From Paraburkholderia bannensis NBRC 103871 (GTDB lineage Bacteria; Pseudomonadota; Gammaproteobacteria; Burkholderiales; Burkholderiaceae): a DNA stretch of 64,000 bases. Below the pieces are notes generated by a model, which searched no databases, was not told where the DNA came from, and was given only the letters and a program-made list of their open reading frames with translations. Made by a program: the position numbers and the translations under genes. The DNA lies in the NCBI RefSeq assembly GCF_000685015.1, contig NZ_BAYA01000003.1, positions 186,001-250,000 of the forward strand. The letters run 5' to 3'. This document shows positions 24,555 through 33,994 of the stretch, one piece after another (the stretch's first letter is position 1; every line of letters starts with the position of its first letter).

Positions 24555-27500
24555 TCGCGCGCCTGATTCGCTGGTCGATCCGCAACCGCCTTCTTGTCCT
24601 GCTCGCCACGGTGCTGCTCACGGCATGGGGCGTGTATTCGGTGCAGCACACGCCGCTGGACGCGTTGCCAGATCTTTCGGATACCCAGGTAATCGTCAAG
24701 GCCTCGTACCCAGGCAAGGCGCCCCAGGTGGTCGAAGACCAGGTCACCTATCCGCTCACGACGACACTGCTCGGCGTGCCTGGCGCCACCACGATCCGCG
24801 CGTATTCGTCGTTCGGCGACGCCTTCGTCTACGTGCTGTTCGACGACAAGACGGATCCGTACTGGGCGCGCTCGCGCGTGCTCGAGTACCTGAACCAGGT
24901 GCAAAGCCGCTTGCCGCCGGGCGCGACAGTCTCGCTCGGCCCCGACGCGACCGGCGTGGGCTGGATCTACGAATATGCACTCGTCGACAAGACCGGCCAG
25001 CACGATCTCGGACAGTTGCGTGCGCTCAACGACTGGTTCCTGAAGTTCGAGCTGAAAGCCGTCCCCAACGTGTCCGAAGTCGCGAGTATCGGCGGCATGG
25101 TGCAGCAATACCAGGTCGTGCTCGATCCAGACCGGCTGCGCGCCTACGGCATCACGCCGCAGGCCGTCTCGCAGGCCATCAGGAATGCGAACCAGGAATC
25201 GGGCGGCTCGGTCGTCGAGCTGGCCGAATCGGAATACATGGTGCGCTCGTCCGGCTACCTGAAAACGCTCGACGATTTCCGACACATCGTGCTGCGCACG
25301 AACGCGGCGGGAACCCCCGTCCTGCTCGGCGACGTCGCGCGCATCCAGATCGGCCCGCAGATGCGCCGCGGCATTGCCGAGCTGAACGGCCAGGGCGAAG
25401 TCGCGGGCGGCGTCATCGTGATGCGCTCCGGCAAGAATGCGCTGACGACGATCGACGCGGTCAAGGCGAGACTCGCCGACCTGAAGCGCTCGCTGCCGCC
25501 CGGCGTCGAGGTCGTCACGACCTACGACCGCTCGCAACTGATCGAACGCGCGGTCGGCAACCTGACCGACAAGCTCGTCGAAGAGTTCATCGTGGTCGGC
25601 CTGGTCTGCGCCGTGTTCCTGTTCCATCTGCGCAGCGCGTTCGTCGCGATCCTGTCGCTGCCGCTCGGCGTGCTCGCCGCATTCATCGTGATGCGCTACC
25701 AGGGCGTGAACGCGAACCTGATGTCGCTCGGCGGCATCGCCATCGCCATTGGCGCCATGATCGACGCGGCCATCGTGATGATCGAGAACGCCCACAAGCA
25801 CATCGAGGCGTTCGAGCACGAGCATCCCGATACGCCGATCACGGCGGCGCAGCGCTGGGAACTGATCGCCCAGGCCGCCGCGGAGGTCGGCCCGGCGCTG
25901 TTCTTCTCGCTGCTGATCATCACGCTCTCCTTCATTCCTGTGTTCTCGCTCGAAGGGCAGGAAGGCAAGCTGTTCTCGCCGCTCGCGTTCACGAAGACCT
26001 ACACGATTGCCGCTGCTGCCGGGCTGTCGGTGACGCTGGTGCCCGTCCTGATGGGCTATCTGATCCGTGGGCGCATTCCGCGCGAGGCGTCCAATCCGAT
26101 CAGCCGGGTGCTGGTACGCGCCTATCGTCCGCTGCTTGAAGCGACGCTGCGTCGACCCTGGTTCGTGATCGGCCTCGCCGCCTGCGCCCTGGCGCTCACG
26201 GCGATACCCGTGTCGCGGCTCGGCGAGGAATTCATGCCGCTGATCGACGAAGGCGACCTGCTGTATATGCCGACCGCCCTGCCCGGGATTTCGGCGGACA
26301 AGGCGGCCGAGCTGTTGCAGCAGACCGACCGGCTCATCAAGACCGTCCCGGAGGTGGCGACGGTCTTCGGCAAGTCGGGCCGCGCGGATAGCGCTACCGA
26401 TCCCGCGCCGCTCGAAATGTTCGAGACCACGATCCAGTTCAAGCCGCGCAGCCAGTGGCGGCCCGGCATGACGCCGCAGAAGCTGGTCGACGAACTCGAT
26501 GCGCGCGTGAAGGTTCCCGGCCTCTCGAACGTCTGGGTGCCGCCGATCCGCAACCGGCTCGACATGCTCTCGACGGGCATCAAGACGCCGGTGGGCGTGA
26601 AGATTTCCGGCCCGGAACTGGGCGGCATCGATCGCATCGCGACGCAGGTGGAAGCCGCGGTCGAGACCGTGCCGGGCGTCACCTCGGCGCTGGCCGAGCG
26701 GCTGAACGGCGGCCACTACATCGACGTGGACATCGACCGGCTCGCGGCGGCGCGCTATGGCCTGTCGGTGGCCGATATCCAGTCGGTCGTAGCGTCGGCG
26801 GTGGGTGGCGACGATGTCGGCGAAGTCATCGCGGGGCGCGAGCGCTTCCCGATCAACGTGCGCTACCCGCGCGAGATCCGCGATTCGGTGGACAACCTCC
26901 GCCAGTTGCCGATCGTGACCGAGCGCGGCGCGCAGATCGTGCTGGGCGACGTCGCCCGCATCCAGATCGACGACGGGCCGCCGATGATCCGCAGCGAGAA
27001 TGCGCGCCTGTCCGGCTACGTCTATGTCGATATCCGCAACGTCGACCTGCAATCGGCGGTCAAGGCGATGCAGCGCGCGGTCGCGCAGAAGGTGACGTTG
27101 CCGCCCGGTTATTCGATCGCCTGGTCGGGGCAGTTCGAGTACCTCGAACGCGCTGCCGCGAAGCTGCGCATGGTGGTGCCGGTCACGCTCGCGGTGATCT
27201 TCCTGCTGCTCTTCCTGACCTTCAATTCGGCGGCCGACGCGGCCCTGCTGATGTCGACGGTGCCGTTCGCGCTGGTCGGCGGCTTCTGGCTGATCTGGGC
27301 GCTCGGCCATGCGGTCTCGGTGGCCACTTCGGTGGGCTTTATCGCGCTTGCGGGCGTGGCCGCCGAGTTCGGCGTGGTCATGCTGCTCTACCTCAAGAGC
27401 GCGCTCGATCGCCGTCTGGCCGAAGGCGCGCCACTTGACGAAGCCACGCTCGTGGACGCGATCCGCGAAGGCGCCGTGCTGCGCGTGCGGCCCAAGGCGA

Positions 27501-27766
27501 TGACGGTCGCGGTCGTGCTGGCCGGGCTCCTTCCGATCATGACCGGCCACGGCTCCGGATCGGAAGTCATGCAGCGCATCGCAGCGCCCATGGTCGGCGG
27601 CATGGTCACGGCACCGCTGCTGTCCATGTTCGTCATTCCCGCCGCCTGGTACCTGCTGCAACGCCGGCGCGCGCGCAGGCTCGCCCAGGCGCACCCAACC
27701 CTTTCATCCCACGCAGTACCTTCCGGCACGCAAGTGCCTTCCCTCACCCCAGGAGAAACTCAATGA
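24551..27766 (+). CDS. cusA: RND copper/silver efflux pump CusA
   Basis: A 1071-residue heavy-metal RND proton antiporter with twelve membrane helices and two large periplasmic loops. The [19 protein letters not shown] segment in TM4 carries the essential Asp and the monovalent-cation (HME4) signature of CusA/SilA rather than the divalent CzcA type. The N-terminus [20 protein letters not shown] is typical. It exports Cu(I) and Ag(I) from periplasm or cytoplasm through CusC. Both ends overlap neighbours by four bases, so cusB, cusA and cusF are translationally coupled. The metal-ligand methionines were not mapped one by one. Confidence 0.95.
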   Translation: MIARLIRWSIRNRLLVLLATVLLTAWGVYSVQHTPLDALPDLSDTQVIVKASYPGKAPQVVEDQVTYPLTTTLLGVPGATTIRAYSSFGDAFVYVLFDDKTDPYWARSRVLEYLNQVQSRLPPGATVSLGPDATGVGWIYEYALVDKTGQHDLGQLRALNDWFLKFELKAVPNVSEVASIGGMVQQYQVVLDPDRLRAYGITPQAVSQAIRNANQESGGSVVELAESEYMVRSSGYLKTLDDFRHIVLRTNAAGTPVLLGDVARIQIGPQMRRGIAELNGQGEVAGGVIVMRSGKNALTTIDAVKARLADLKRSLPPGVEVVTTYDRSQLIERAVGNLTDKLVEEFIVVGLVCAVFLFHLRSAFVAILSLPLGVLAAFIVMRYQGVNANLMSLGGIAIAIGAMIDAAIVMIENAHKHIEAFEHEHPDTPITAAQRWELIAQAAAEVGPALFFSLLIITLSFIPVFSLEGQEGKLFSPLAFTKTYTIAAAAGLSVTLVPVLMGYLIRGRIPREASNPISRVLVRAYRPLLEATLRRPWFVIGLAACALALTAIPVSRLGEEFMPLIDEGDLLYMPTALPGISADKAAELLQQTDRLIKTVPEVATVFGKSGRADSATDPAPLEMFETTIQFKPRSQWRPGMTPQKLVDELDARVKVPGLSNVWVPPIRNRLDMLSTGIKTPVGVKISGPELGGIDRIATQVEAAVETVPGVTSALAERLNGGHYIDVDIDRLAAARYGLSVADIQSVVASAVGGDDVGEVIAGRERFPINVRYPREIRDSVDNLRQLPIVTERGAQIVLGDVARIQIDDGPPMIRSENARLSGYVYVDIRNVDLQSAVKAMQRAVAQKVTLPPGYSIAWSGQFEYLERAAAKLRMVVPVTLAVIFLLLFLTFNSAADAALLMSTVPFALVGGFWLIWALGHAVSVATSVGFIALAGVAAEFGVVMLLYLKSALDRRLAEGAPLDEATLVDAIREGAVLRVRPKAMTVAVVLAGLLPIMTGHGSGSEVMQRIAAPMVGGMVTAPLLSMFVIPAAWYLLQRRRARRLAQAHPTLSSHAVPSGTQVPSLTPGETQ

Positions 27767-28122
27767 AGCGCTTCCTCATCCCCGTTCTGCTTGCTTGCGC
27801 AACCGGCGCCTACGCTTCGTATGCGCTCGCAGGCGACGACATGGGTGCCATGAACATGCAGATGAAACCATCGTCATCGAAGCCGGCATCGGACACGGCC
27901 TTGAGCAACGCGGAAGTCGTCAAGGTCGATGCAGCATCGGGCATGGTGACGCTCAAGCATGGCGAACTCGCCAACATCGGCATGCCCGCGATGACGATGG
28001 CCTATAAGGCAAAGGACGCCGCGATCGTACTGGGCGCGCATCCGGGCGAGAAGGTCAAGGTGCGCGTGGAAAACGTGAATGGCGCACCGACCATCGTGAA
28101 GCTGGTGAAAGCCTCGTCCTGA
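27763..28122 (+). CDS. cusF: Periplasmic copper/silver chaperone CusF
   Basis: A 119-residue secreted protein: signal peptide to about residue 23 (YALAGDD), a short Met-rich linker ([10 protein letters not shown]), then the small CusF beta-barrel. The ligand region reads [19 protein letters not shown]: His and the two Met of M-x-M are kept, but the tryptophan that caps the metal in E. coli CusF (W44) is a methionine here. It delivers Cu(I)/Ag(I) to CusB. Coupled to cusA by a four-base overlap; last gene of the operon. Confidence 0.9.
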   Translation: MKRFLIPVLLACATGAYASYALAGDDMGAMNMQMKPSSSKPASDTALSNAEVVKVDAASGMVTLKHGELANIGMPAMTMAYKAKDAAIVLGAHPGEKVKVRVENVNGAPTIVKLVKASS

Positions 28123-28132
28123 CGCTCTGAGC

Positions 28133-28180
28133 GCCGCGCATCCGAAGTCGAAGGCTCACTACGGGCCTGGGATGCGCGGC
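28133..28180. terminator. Inverted repeat between convergent cusF and MFS genes
   Basis: GCCGCGCATCC (28133-28143) pairs perfectly with GGATGCGCGGC (28170-28180), 26-base loop. There is no strong T run; a terminator role is likely from position. Confidence 0.5.
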
Positions 28181-28207
28181 CCTCGCAAAACACGTTCGCC
28201 ACAACGC

Positions 28208-29587
28208 TCACGCGCGCGCGCTCACAGGCAGCTCGACGCGCGCGAAGCGCCCCGCCAGCACGCCGTAGGCCAGTATCGCGACGACTCCATGCGCGCCGAC
28301 GAACCACAGCGCGCGGTCGAATGACCCCGTCGTCGCGACCACGAACCCGATCACCATGGGCGTCACAATCCCCGCCACGTTGCCGATCCCGTTGAAGACC
28401 CCGCCGCTGAGCCCTGTCATTTCGCGCGGCGCGACATCGGCGAGCACCGCCCAGCCGACCGCGCCCAGCCCCTTGCCGAAGAATGCCAGCGACACCAGCA
28501 CGACGACGGCGGTGTCGGAGCTCGCGAACGGCGCGGCCATGAGCGTCGTCGCCAGCACCATGCCGATCATGAAAGGCGTCTTGCGCGCGGCCGACATCGA
28601 CACGCCACGGCGAATCAGCCAGTCCGAAAACGCGCCGCCCAGCACCCCGCCCGAGAATCCGCAAATGGCTGGCAACGCCGCGACAAGGCCCACGGTCATG
28701 ATGTTCATGCCGCGTTCCTTCACGAGATAGATCGGGAACCATGTGATGAAGAAGTACGTGAGCGCCGTGATGCAGTACTGGCCGATATAGAGCGCCCACA
28801 ACTTGCGGTCGGTGAACAGCGTGGCGATCTCGGCGCGCGTGAAGCGGCGACGTGCGCCCCCCTGGTCGTTGCGCCGCGAATCGAGGTTCACGAGCGCTCC
28901 GCGTTCGGCGATGTAGTCGAGTTCCGCGCGGCTCATGCGCGGATGCGTCGACGGCTCGTGCATCGTCGCGAACCAGATCAAGGCCGCTACCACGCCCAGC
29001 GCGCCCATCAGGAAAAATACGTAGTGCCAACCGAATGCATGCGTGAACCACGCCATCAACGGCGTGAAAATCACCACGGCGAGATATTGCGCCGAATTAA
29101 AAAGCGCGCTGGCCGTGCCGCGCTCCGCAGTCGGGAACCACGCTGCCACCACGCGCGCATTGCCCGGAAACGCAGGCGATTCGACAAGGCCGAGCATGAA
29201 GCGCATCACAAAGAGCGCCGCCGTTGCCGAGGCCACGGAACCGAAGATCGAGACCGTTCCCTGGCACATCGTGAAGAACGACCAGAGCAGGATACTCGCG
29301 CCATAGACCCGCCGCGCGCCGAAACGGTCGAGCAGCCAGCCGCCCGGAATCTGCCCGATTGCGTAGGCCCAGCCAAATGCGGAAAAGACCACGCCGAGCG
29401 CCGCAGGCGTGAGGTGAAGGTCTTTCGCGACGAAGGTGCCGGCGATCGACAGCGTGGCGCGATCGGCGTAGTTGAGCACCGTGACGCAGAAGATCAGGCC
29501 CAGAATACAGTATCGAAAGTGCCCGATGCGGCCCTGCTCGACCGACGAACGGGACGCTTTCGCGGCGGCGATATCGAAGGCTTCCAT
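28208..29587 (-). CDS. MFS transporter, anion:cation symporter (sugar-acid) family
   Basis: A 459-residue, 12-helix inner-membrane permease. Motifs FCVTVLNYADRATLSIA in TM1 and GWLLDRFGARRVYG between TM2 and TM3 fit the ACS family (glucarate, galactonate, 2-ketogluconate and related acids). The ATG at 29587 follows GGAGGAGACAC; fifteen upstream codons are rejected. A 2-hydroxyacid dehydrogenase gene lies upstream on the same strand 95 bases away, so the pair may import and reduce a keto sugar acid (inference). Substrate is not set by sequence. Confidence 0.85.
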   Translation of the reverse strand: MEAFDIAAAKASRSSVEQGRIGHFRYCILGLIFCVTVLNYADRATLSIAGTFVAKDLHLTPAALGVVFSAFGWAYAIGQIPGGWLLDRFGARRVYGASILLWSFFTMCQGTVSIFGSVASATAALFVMRFMLGLVESPAFPGNARVVAAWFPTAERGTASALFNSAQYLAVVIFTPLMAWFTHAFGWHYVFFLMGALGVVAALIWFATMHEPSTHPRMSRAELDYIAERGALVNLDSRRNDQGGARRRFTRAEIATLFTDRKLWALYIGQYCITALTYFFITWFPIYLVKERGMNIMTVGLVAALPAICGFSGGVLGGAFSDWLIRRGVSMSAARKTPFMIGMVLATTLMAAPFASSDTAVVVLVSLAFFGKGLGAVGWAVLADVAPREMTGLSGGVFNGIGNVAGIVTPMVIGFVVATTGSFDRALWFVGAHGVVAILAYGVLAGRFARVELPVSARA

Positions 29588-29682
29588 GTGTCTCCTCCCT
29601 GTTTCGGGATGGTGTCCCGGCGCGCTTTGCACTGCCGGTTTGATGCGCGCGGCGGTTTTTCACCTGGCGCGCGTGGCGTCGA

Positions 29683-30624
29683 TCAAGGCGTCACGCTGGT
29701 CTCCGGACGACGCCCCGCGAAACTCGCTTCAAGGCTTTCGAGCACGATTGCCGCCATCGCTTCGCGCGTCTGCACCGTCGCGCTGGCGCGATGCGGCTGC
29801 AGCACGACGTTGGGGAACGACAGCAGCCCCGCGGGCACATTCGGCTCATCGACGAACACATCGAGACCGGCGCCCGCGATGCGCTTGTCCGCGAGCGCCT
29901 GCACCAGGTCGGTTTCGTTCACGAGCTTGCCGCGCGCCACGTTGATGAGCCAGCCGTCGCGGCCGAGCGCGTCGAGAATGCGCGCATCGACGATCCCTTG
30001 CGCGTTGTCCGCCGACGCCGCGAGCACCAGCGCGTCGCTTTGGCTCGCAAGCGTGTGCAGGTCGTCGACGAACCGGTACGGCACATCGGACATCGCGCGC
30101 AGATCCGTGTAAGCGATCTCGCAGTTGAACGCGGCAGCGCGCGCGGCAATCGCGCGCCCAACCCGCCCAAGACCGACGATGCCCAGTTTCATGCCGCTGA
30201 ACTTGCGGGCAAGCGGCAGCGGCGCCTTTGCCACCCATTGGCCATCGCGCACGTAGCGGTCGCCTGTACACAAGCCCCGGGTCGCCGCGAGCAGCAAGCC
30301 GATGGCGAGGTCGGCCACGTCGTCGGTCAGCACGCCAGGCGTCGTGGAGACGTGGATGCCGCGAGCGCGTGCGTAGTCCAGATCCACCGCATCGGTGCCG
30401 ATGCCGTTGATCGCGACGATGCGCAGTTTCGGCAAGCGGCTCATGGTGTCGTTGTCGATACCGCTCGCGCCCCCCGTGACGACGCCCTCGATATTCGCGC
30501 CGACCTCGCGCAGCCAGCCCTGTTTGTCGGCGTGCTCGTAGAGGCGGTGGACGGTGTAACGGGCGCGCAACGCCTCGTCGAGCATCGGGATCACCGGGTT
30601 GATCAGTAACACTTCGAAGGTCAT
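29683..30624 (-). CDS. D-2-hydroxyacid dehydrogenase (2-ketogluconate/glyoxylate reductase-like)
   Basis: A 313-residue NAD(P)-dependent dehydrogenase. The Rossmann motif GIVGLGRVGRAIAARAAAF lies at about 148-166. Catalytic residues are seen as Arg in INVARGKLVNE, Glu in DVFVDEPNVP and His in LQPHRASAT. The family reduces glyoxylate, hydroxypyruvate or 2-ketogluconate. First gene of a probable two-gene leftward unit with the MFS transporter, and divergent from a LysR regulator that likely controls both. Confidence 0.88.
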   Translation of the reverse strand: MTFEVLLINPVIPMLDEALRARYTVHRLYEHADKQGWLREVGANIEGVVTGGASGIDNDTMSRLPKLRIVAINGIGTDAVDLDYARARGIHVSTTPGVLTDDVADLAIGLLLAATRGLCTGDRYVRDGQWVAKAPLPLARKFSGMKLGIVGLGRVGRAIAARAAAFNCEIAYTDLRAMSDVPYRFVDDLHTLASQSDALVLAASADNAQGIVDARILDALGRDGWLINVARGKLVNETDLVQALADKRIAGAGLDVFVDEPNVPAGLLSFPNVVLQPHRASATVQTREAMAAIVLESLEASFAGRRPETSVTP

Positions 30625-30759
30625 GCGGGCGTTCCTCGTTGCAAAGCGGCTGAAATCGTCACGGACGGGGGCGTTAAGTGAATTGAGTGAGATCGAGTAT
30701 AGGCAGGCGATTGATTGAGGTCTAAGCTATATTCAGCATCGATCAATACAACAATTGAA

Positions 30760-31671
30760 ATGAACGTCGACCTCAATCACCTGCGCTGTTTTGTGGCTGT
30801 CGCCGAGGAATTGCACTTCGGGCGCGCCGCCGCACGGCTTTTCATGACGCAGCCGCCGCTTAGCCGGCAGATCCATCTGCTTGAAGAAGCGCTGGGGCTG
30901 GTGCTGTTCGAGCGCAATAGCCGCAGCGTGAAATTGACCGAGGCGGGCCGTATCTACTACGACGACGCGCTGCGCATCCTGCGCCTCGCCGATCAGGCCG
31001 CCGATTCGGCGCGGCGTGTCGCGCGTGGCGACGCGGGGCAGGTCAGCCTTGGCTTCACGGCGGTTTCGGGGTATCAGATGGTGCCCGCGTTGCTCGCGGC
31101 GGCGCGCACGCACCTGCCCGGCATTACGGTGGTGCTGCGCGAAATGGTGTCGAGCGCGCAGGTGCGGGCGCTGGAAACGCGCGCCATCGACCTGGGCGTC
31201 ATGCGCTCGCAGTATGCGAGCCGGGGCCTGGTGTATCGGCAACTGTCACGCGAGCCGCTGTTGCTCGCGCTGCCTGCGGGACATGCGCTCGCAGGACGGC
31301 GTCGCAACATCGCCGCGCGCGACCTGGCGGACGAAGCCTTTGTGATGTATTCGCCCGATGGCGGCAAGTATTTTCACGACCGCATCACGGGGCTGCTCAC
31401 CGCCGCCAACGTGCGCGTGCGTCACGTCCAGTTCATCGACCAGACGCATAGCATCGTCGCGCTCGTGCGCGCGGGACACGGCATGGCTATCGTGCCCGCA
31501 TCGGCACGTGAGCTGGGGTTTCGCGACGTGGTGTTCCGGCCGCTCTGGAGCACGGATGCGTGGGCCGAACTCGATCTCGTCTGGAACGAGGAGCAGAACA
31601 ATGCGGCAGTCGAGCGCTTCCGCCTTTTCGCACTCGACTATTTTTCGAAATTGCAGAAAGGCGGCGGCTGA
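30760..31671 (+). CDS. LysR-family regulator divergent from the dehydrogenase/MFS pair
   Basis: A 303-residue LysR-type protein. The winged helix covers about residues 1-60 (NHLRCFVAVAEELHFGRAAA, TQPPLSRQIHLLEEALG), followed by the effector-binding domain. The BenM/CatR-like start pattern MNVDLNHLRCFVAVAEELHF is common in regulators of small acid catabolism. The ATG at 30760 is preferred over an in-frame ATG 15 codons earlier. ATTGAT (30710) and ATCAAT (30742) form an inverted pair in the 135-base divergent gap that could belong to its operator. Confidence 0.88.
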   Translation: MNVDLNHLRCFVAVAEELHFGRAAARLFMTQPPLSRQIHLLEEALGLVLFERNSRSVKLTEAGRIYYDDALRILRLADQAADSARRVARGDAGQVSLGFTAVSGYQMVPALLAAARTHLPGITVVLREMVSSAQVRALETRAIDLGVMRSQYASRGLVYRQLSREPLLLALPAGHALAGRRRNIAARDLADEAFVMYSPDGGKYFHDRITGLLTAANVRVRHVQFIDQTHSIVALVRAGHGMAIVPASARELGFRDVVFRPLWSTDAWAELDLVWNEEQNNAAVERFRLFALDYFSKLQKGGG

Positions 31672-31764
31672 TACCGGCGCACCCGATCTGCACGTCAACG
31701 GAAGCCTGCCGAAAATATCGAACGGCGCACGGCGCAATACTCGCCCGGCAGGCCTCGCGCCCAC

Positions 31765-32154
31765 TCAGTCCTTGCTGGGCCCAGCCGCCATTGCGGTGAC
31801 TTCGACACGCATGCCTTCGACCGCCAGTGCGGCAACGCCTACTGCAGCGCGCACCGGCCAGGGCTTCTTGAAGAATCGCTTGTAGACCTCGTTGAAGGCC
31901 GCCCGATCCGCCATGTCCGTCAGGTAGATCGTCAGGTGCAGGACGCGATCCATGGAGCTGCCCGCACCTTCGAGAGCGTTCTTCAGCGCCTGAAGCGTGC
32001 AGGTGCTTTGTGCCTCGATATCGCCTAGCTCCAGGCTGCCGTCAGCCCGAACGGGAACCTGCGTGCTCATCAGCACGCCGCCGAATGCCGCCACGTCGGA
32101 AGAAATCGATTCCGGGTCGGCGTCGGGCGTGAATTGAATGTCTTGATTCGTCAT
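31765..32154 (-). CDS. RidA family (YjgF/YER057c/UK114) enamine/imine deaminase-type protein
   Basis: A 129-residue RidA-fold protein. The core LEDIEAQSTCTLQALKNALEGAG-like block (ELGDIEAQSTCTLQAL), the helix and VLHLTIYLTDM, and the terminal PVRAAVGVAALAVEGMRVE segment are typical; the Arg of VRAAVGVA matches the substrate-carboxylate arginine. Such proteins hydrolyse reactive 2-aminoacrylate or related imines, or act in catabolic pathways. Not clearly the housekeeping RidA; the AVEGMRVEVTAMA end replaces the usual LP..AxVEIE. Stands alone downstream of and convergent with the LysR gene. Confidence 0.85.
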   Translation of the reverse strand: MTNQDIQFTPDADPESISSDVAAFGGVLMSTQVPVRADGSLELGDIEAQSTCTLQALKNALEGAGSSMDRVLHLTIYLTDMADRAAFNEVYKRFFKKPWPVRAAVGVAALAVEGMRVEVTAMAAGPSKD

Positions 32155-32779
32155 GGTTGGTGTAATGGTGTTGGAGCAAGGCCTGAAATTGTAATGCCCA
32201 GGCTGCCACGACCAAAATGCGCCGCGATAAGCGCATTGAAGCAGCGCGATTGCCGACGCTGGTGCATCGCATCGTGCGCATCAACGCAACCGCTAAAGCA
32301 CGCTCTGCGCAGTGAGTCTTGCCCACGCGAAGACTGACTGCTCCTGCCCCAACGCCCCCGCAAGGGAGCGGCCCCAAATTAATCCTTCTACTGCGCTCAA
32401 TTTACACTCCACGCCATGTGGCATGGGGCGCGGCCCCGTTTATCTTTCCTTCTGGTTTCTTTTTTTTTCACGATTGAGCGGGCATAATTTGGCTTCCTCG
32501 AAGTATGTCGATACATCATTCGACCTGTAAGGGAATTTTTCCCTGTCTCCCACGGGAGCTTTCATTTCGCCAGTCCCTGTCGTTGGGACTCGCCGTGAAT
32601 TCAGCCCGTCTCATCTGCGCTCCGGTCTTTTTGGCGAATCGTCGTCTCTAGTCCATTGCGAAGCCATTCGGGCAGTGGCCTTGCGGCCCATGTCGTCGCT
32701 TGACGCGTCGCGCACGCATGCGCAGACGCGATGATCCATCGAATTTCACACTACATACATATTTTAGGAGTACTAGTAG
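32155..32779. other. Long gene-free region upstream of the secreted propeller gene
   Basis: About 625 bases with mixed composition, including a T-rich stretch near 32450-32470 and the short palindrome AGGGAA-TTT-TTCCCT at 32530-32544. Short frames in it lack good codon use or ribosome sites. It must hold the promoters of the divergent ridA-like and propeller genes; I cannot place them. Confidence 0.4.
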
Positions 32780-33913
32780 TTGAAGCTGAGATCCATTCCG
32801 TTCACGCTCGCCATCGGCCTCTTTGCCGCCATGTTCGCCAGCGAAAGCAACGCAGCCTGCGTCAGCAATCCGCCTAATCAATCCAATGCATCGTTCCCCA
32901 GCAGCCTGACCGGCAAGCTGGTGTATCACAGCTACGTCAGCTACGGCGACGGTACGAGCCAGCTGTTCATTTATGACTTCAGCGCACGTACGCTCACGCA
33001 GGTCAGCAATGCGTCGTGGGGCATCACCGACCCGATGAATGCCAGCTTCTCGCCCGACGGGAAATGGCTGCTTTTCATGGGCATCCAGAACAATGCGTGG
33101 AATGTCTTCATGTGGCCGACGAACGGCAGCCACGCCCCGTACAGCCTGACCAACAGCACGGGCGCAACGCGCAACGAAGACCCGAAGTTCTCGCCCGACG
33201 GCTCGACGGTGATCTTCAAGCAGAACAGCGCCAACGTCATGCAGGGTACGCTCTCCTACCCCAGCGGCATTCCGCAGTTCACGTCGGTCATCAACATCAC
33301 GAACAACAAGACGCAGGACTCGATGCCGTACATGACGCCGGACGGCACGAAGCTTCTGTTCTCGGAAGGAACGGGGGGCGCCAACCTCGGCCTCTATGAG
33401 GAAACCATCGCAACGGGCGCCACGGTGCCGTTCGACGCGGTGAGCGGCATCAGCACGTACTACCCGGTCGTGCGCGCCGATGGTACGGTGTTCTACACGA
33501 AATGGAACAACGCCTCGCAACAGCTGGATCAGCTTTATACGAAGACCAATCCGTCCGATACGCCGAACCAGTTGAGCATCAACGACTGCATCAGCAACAA
33601 CGACGATGCGGGCCCGGTGAACGGCACGAACTACGTCTTCTTCTCGTCGACCACGGCAGGCGGCTACCAGCTCTATCTGGGCGACGTCAGCACGGGCAAG
33701 CGCTGGAGCCTCACGCAGTTCGGCGTCAATTCGGATACCACGAAGGCCAAGCTGGGCTCCAGCTACTACTCGGGCACGCCGGCTTCTTCGACGTCCGGTG
33801 GTTCAACCAGCGGCTCGACGGGTGGTACGTCTGGTAGCACGACGGGCAGCACGACGGGTTCGTCGACAGGCGGCGGCTCGTCGGGTTCGTCGCGCCCGCG
33901 ACACCGCGGCTGA
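32780..33913 (+). CDS. Secreted TolB/PD40-type beta-propeller protein with a Gly/Ser/Thr tail
   Basis: A 377-residue exported protein. It begins at TTG (32780) nine bases after TAGGAG; the signal peptide is MKLRSIPFTLAIGLFAAMFASESNA with cleavage near Ala26. The mature part has at least four PD40/WD40-like blades, each with a SPDGKWLLFMG or SPDGSTVIFK type motif, as in TolB and similar sensors or binding proteins. From about residue 335 the chain is a low-complexity Gly/Ser/Thr tail that ends in the basic SRPRHRG. Function unknown. No operon partners. The tail is repetitive at DNA level and could vary in length. Confidence 0.85.
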   Translation: MKLRSIPFTLAIGLFAAMFASESNAACVSNPPNQSNASFPSSLTGKLVYHSYVSYGDGTSQLFIYDFSARTLTQVSNASWGITDPMNASFSPDGKWLLFMGIQNNAWNVFMWPTNGSHAPYSLTNSTGATRNEDPKFSPDGSTVIFKQNSANVMQGTLSYPSGIPQFTSVINITNNKTQDSMPYMTPDGTKLLFSEGTGGANLGLYEETIATGATVPFDAVSGISTYYPVVRADGTVFYTKWNNASQQLDQLYTKTNPSDTPNQLSINDCISNNDDAGPVNGTNYVFFSSTTAGGYQLYLGDVSTGKRWSLTQFGVNSDTTKAKLGSSYYSGTPASSTSGGSTSGSTGGTSGSTTGSTTGSSTGGGSSGSSRPRHRG

Positions 33914-33941
33914 TTGCGCCCCGCGCCGTTTTTTCAGCAAT

Positions 33942-33973
33942 AAAAAACGCCAACCCGCACGGGTTGGCGTTTT
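33942..33973. terminator. Bidirectional terminator between the propeller gene and aceA
   Basis: CGCCAACCC pairs with GGGTTGGCG around GCAC, with an A run before and a T run after, between two convergent genes. Confidence 0.9.
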
Positions 33974-33994
33974 CGCTTCTGGCTACGACAGGAA

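Noticed and set aside
24512..27694. A 1060-residue open frame on the minus strand opposite cusA
   Set aside because: It is the antisense shadow of cusA. The sequence is Arg/His/Asp-rich without recognisable domains, as expected from high-GC codon bias.
32312..32530. A 72-residue frame in the long intergenic region
   Set aside because: Phe/Ser-rich T-tract sequence, no ribosome site, no domain.
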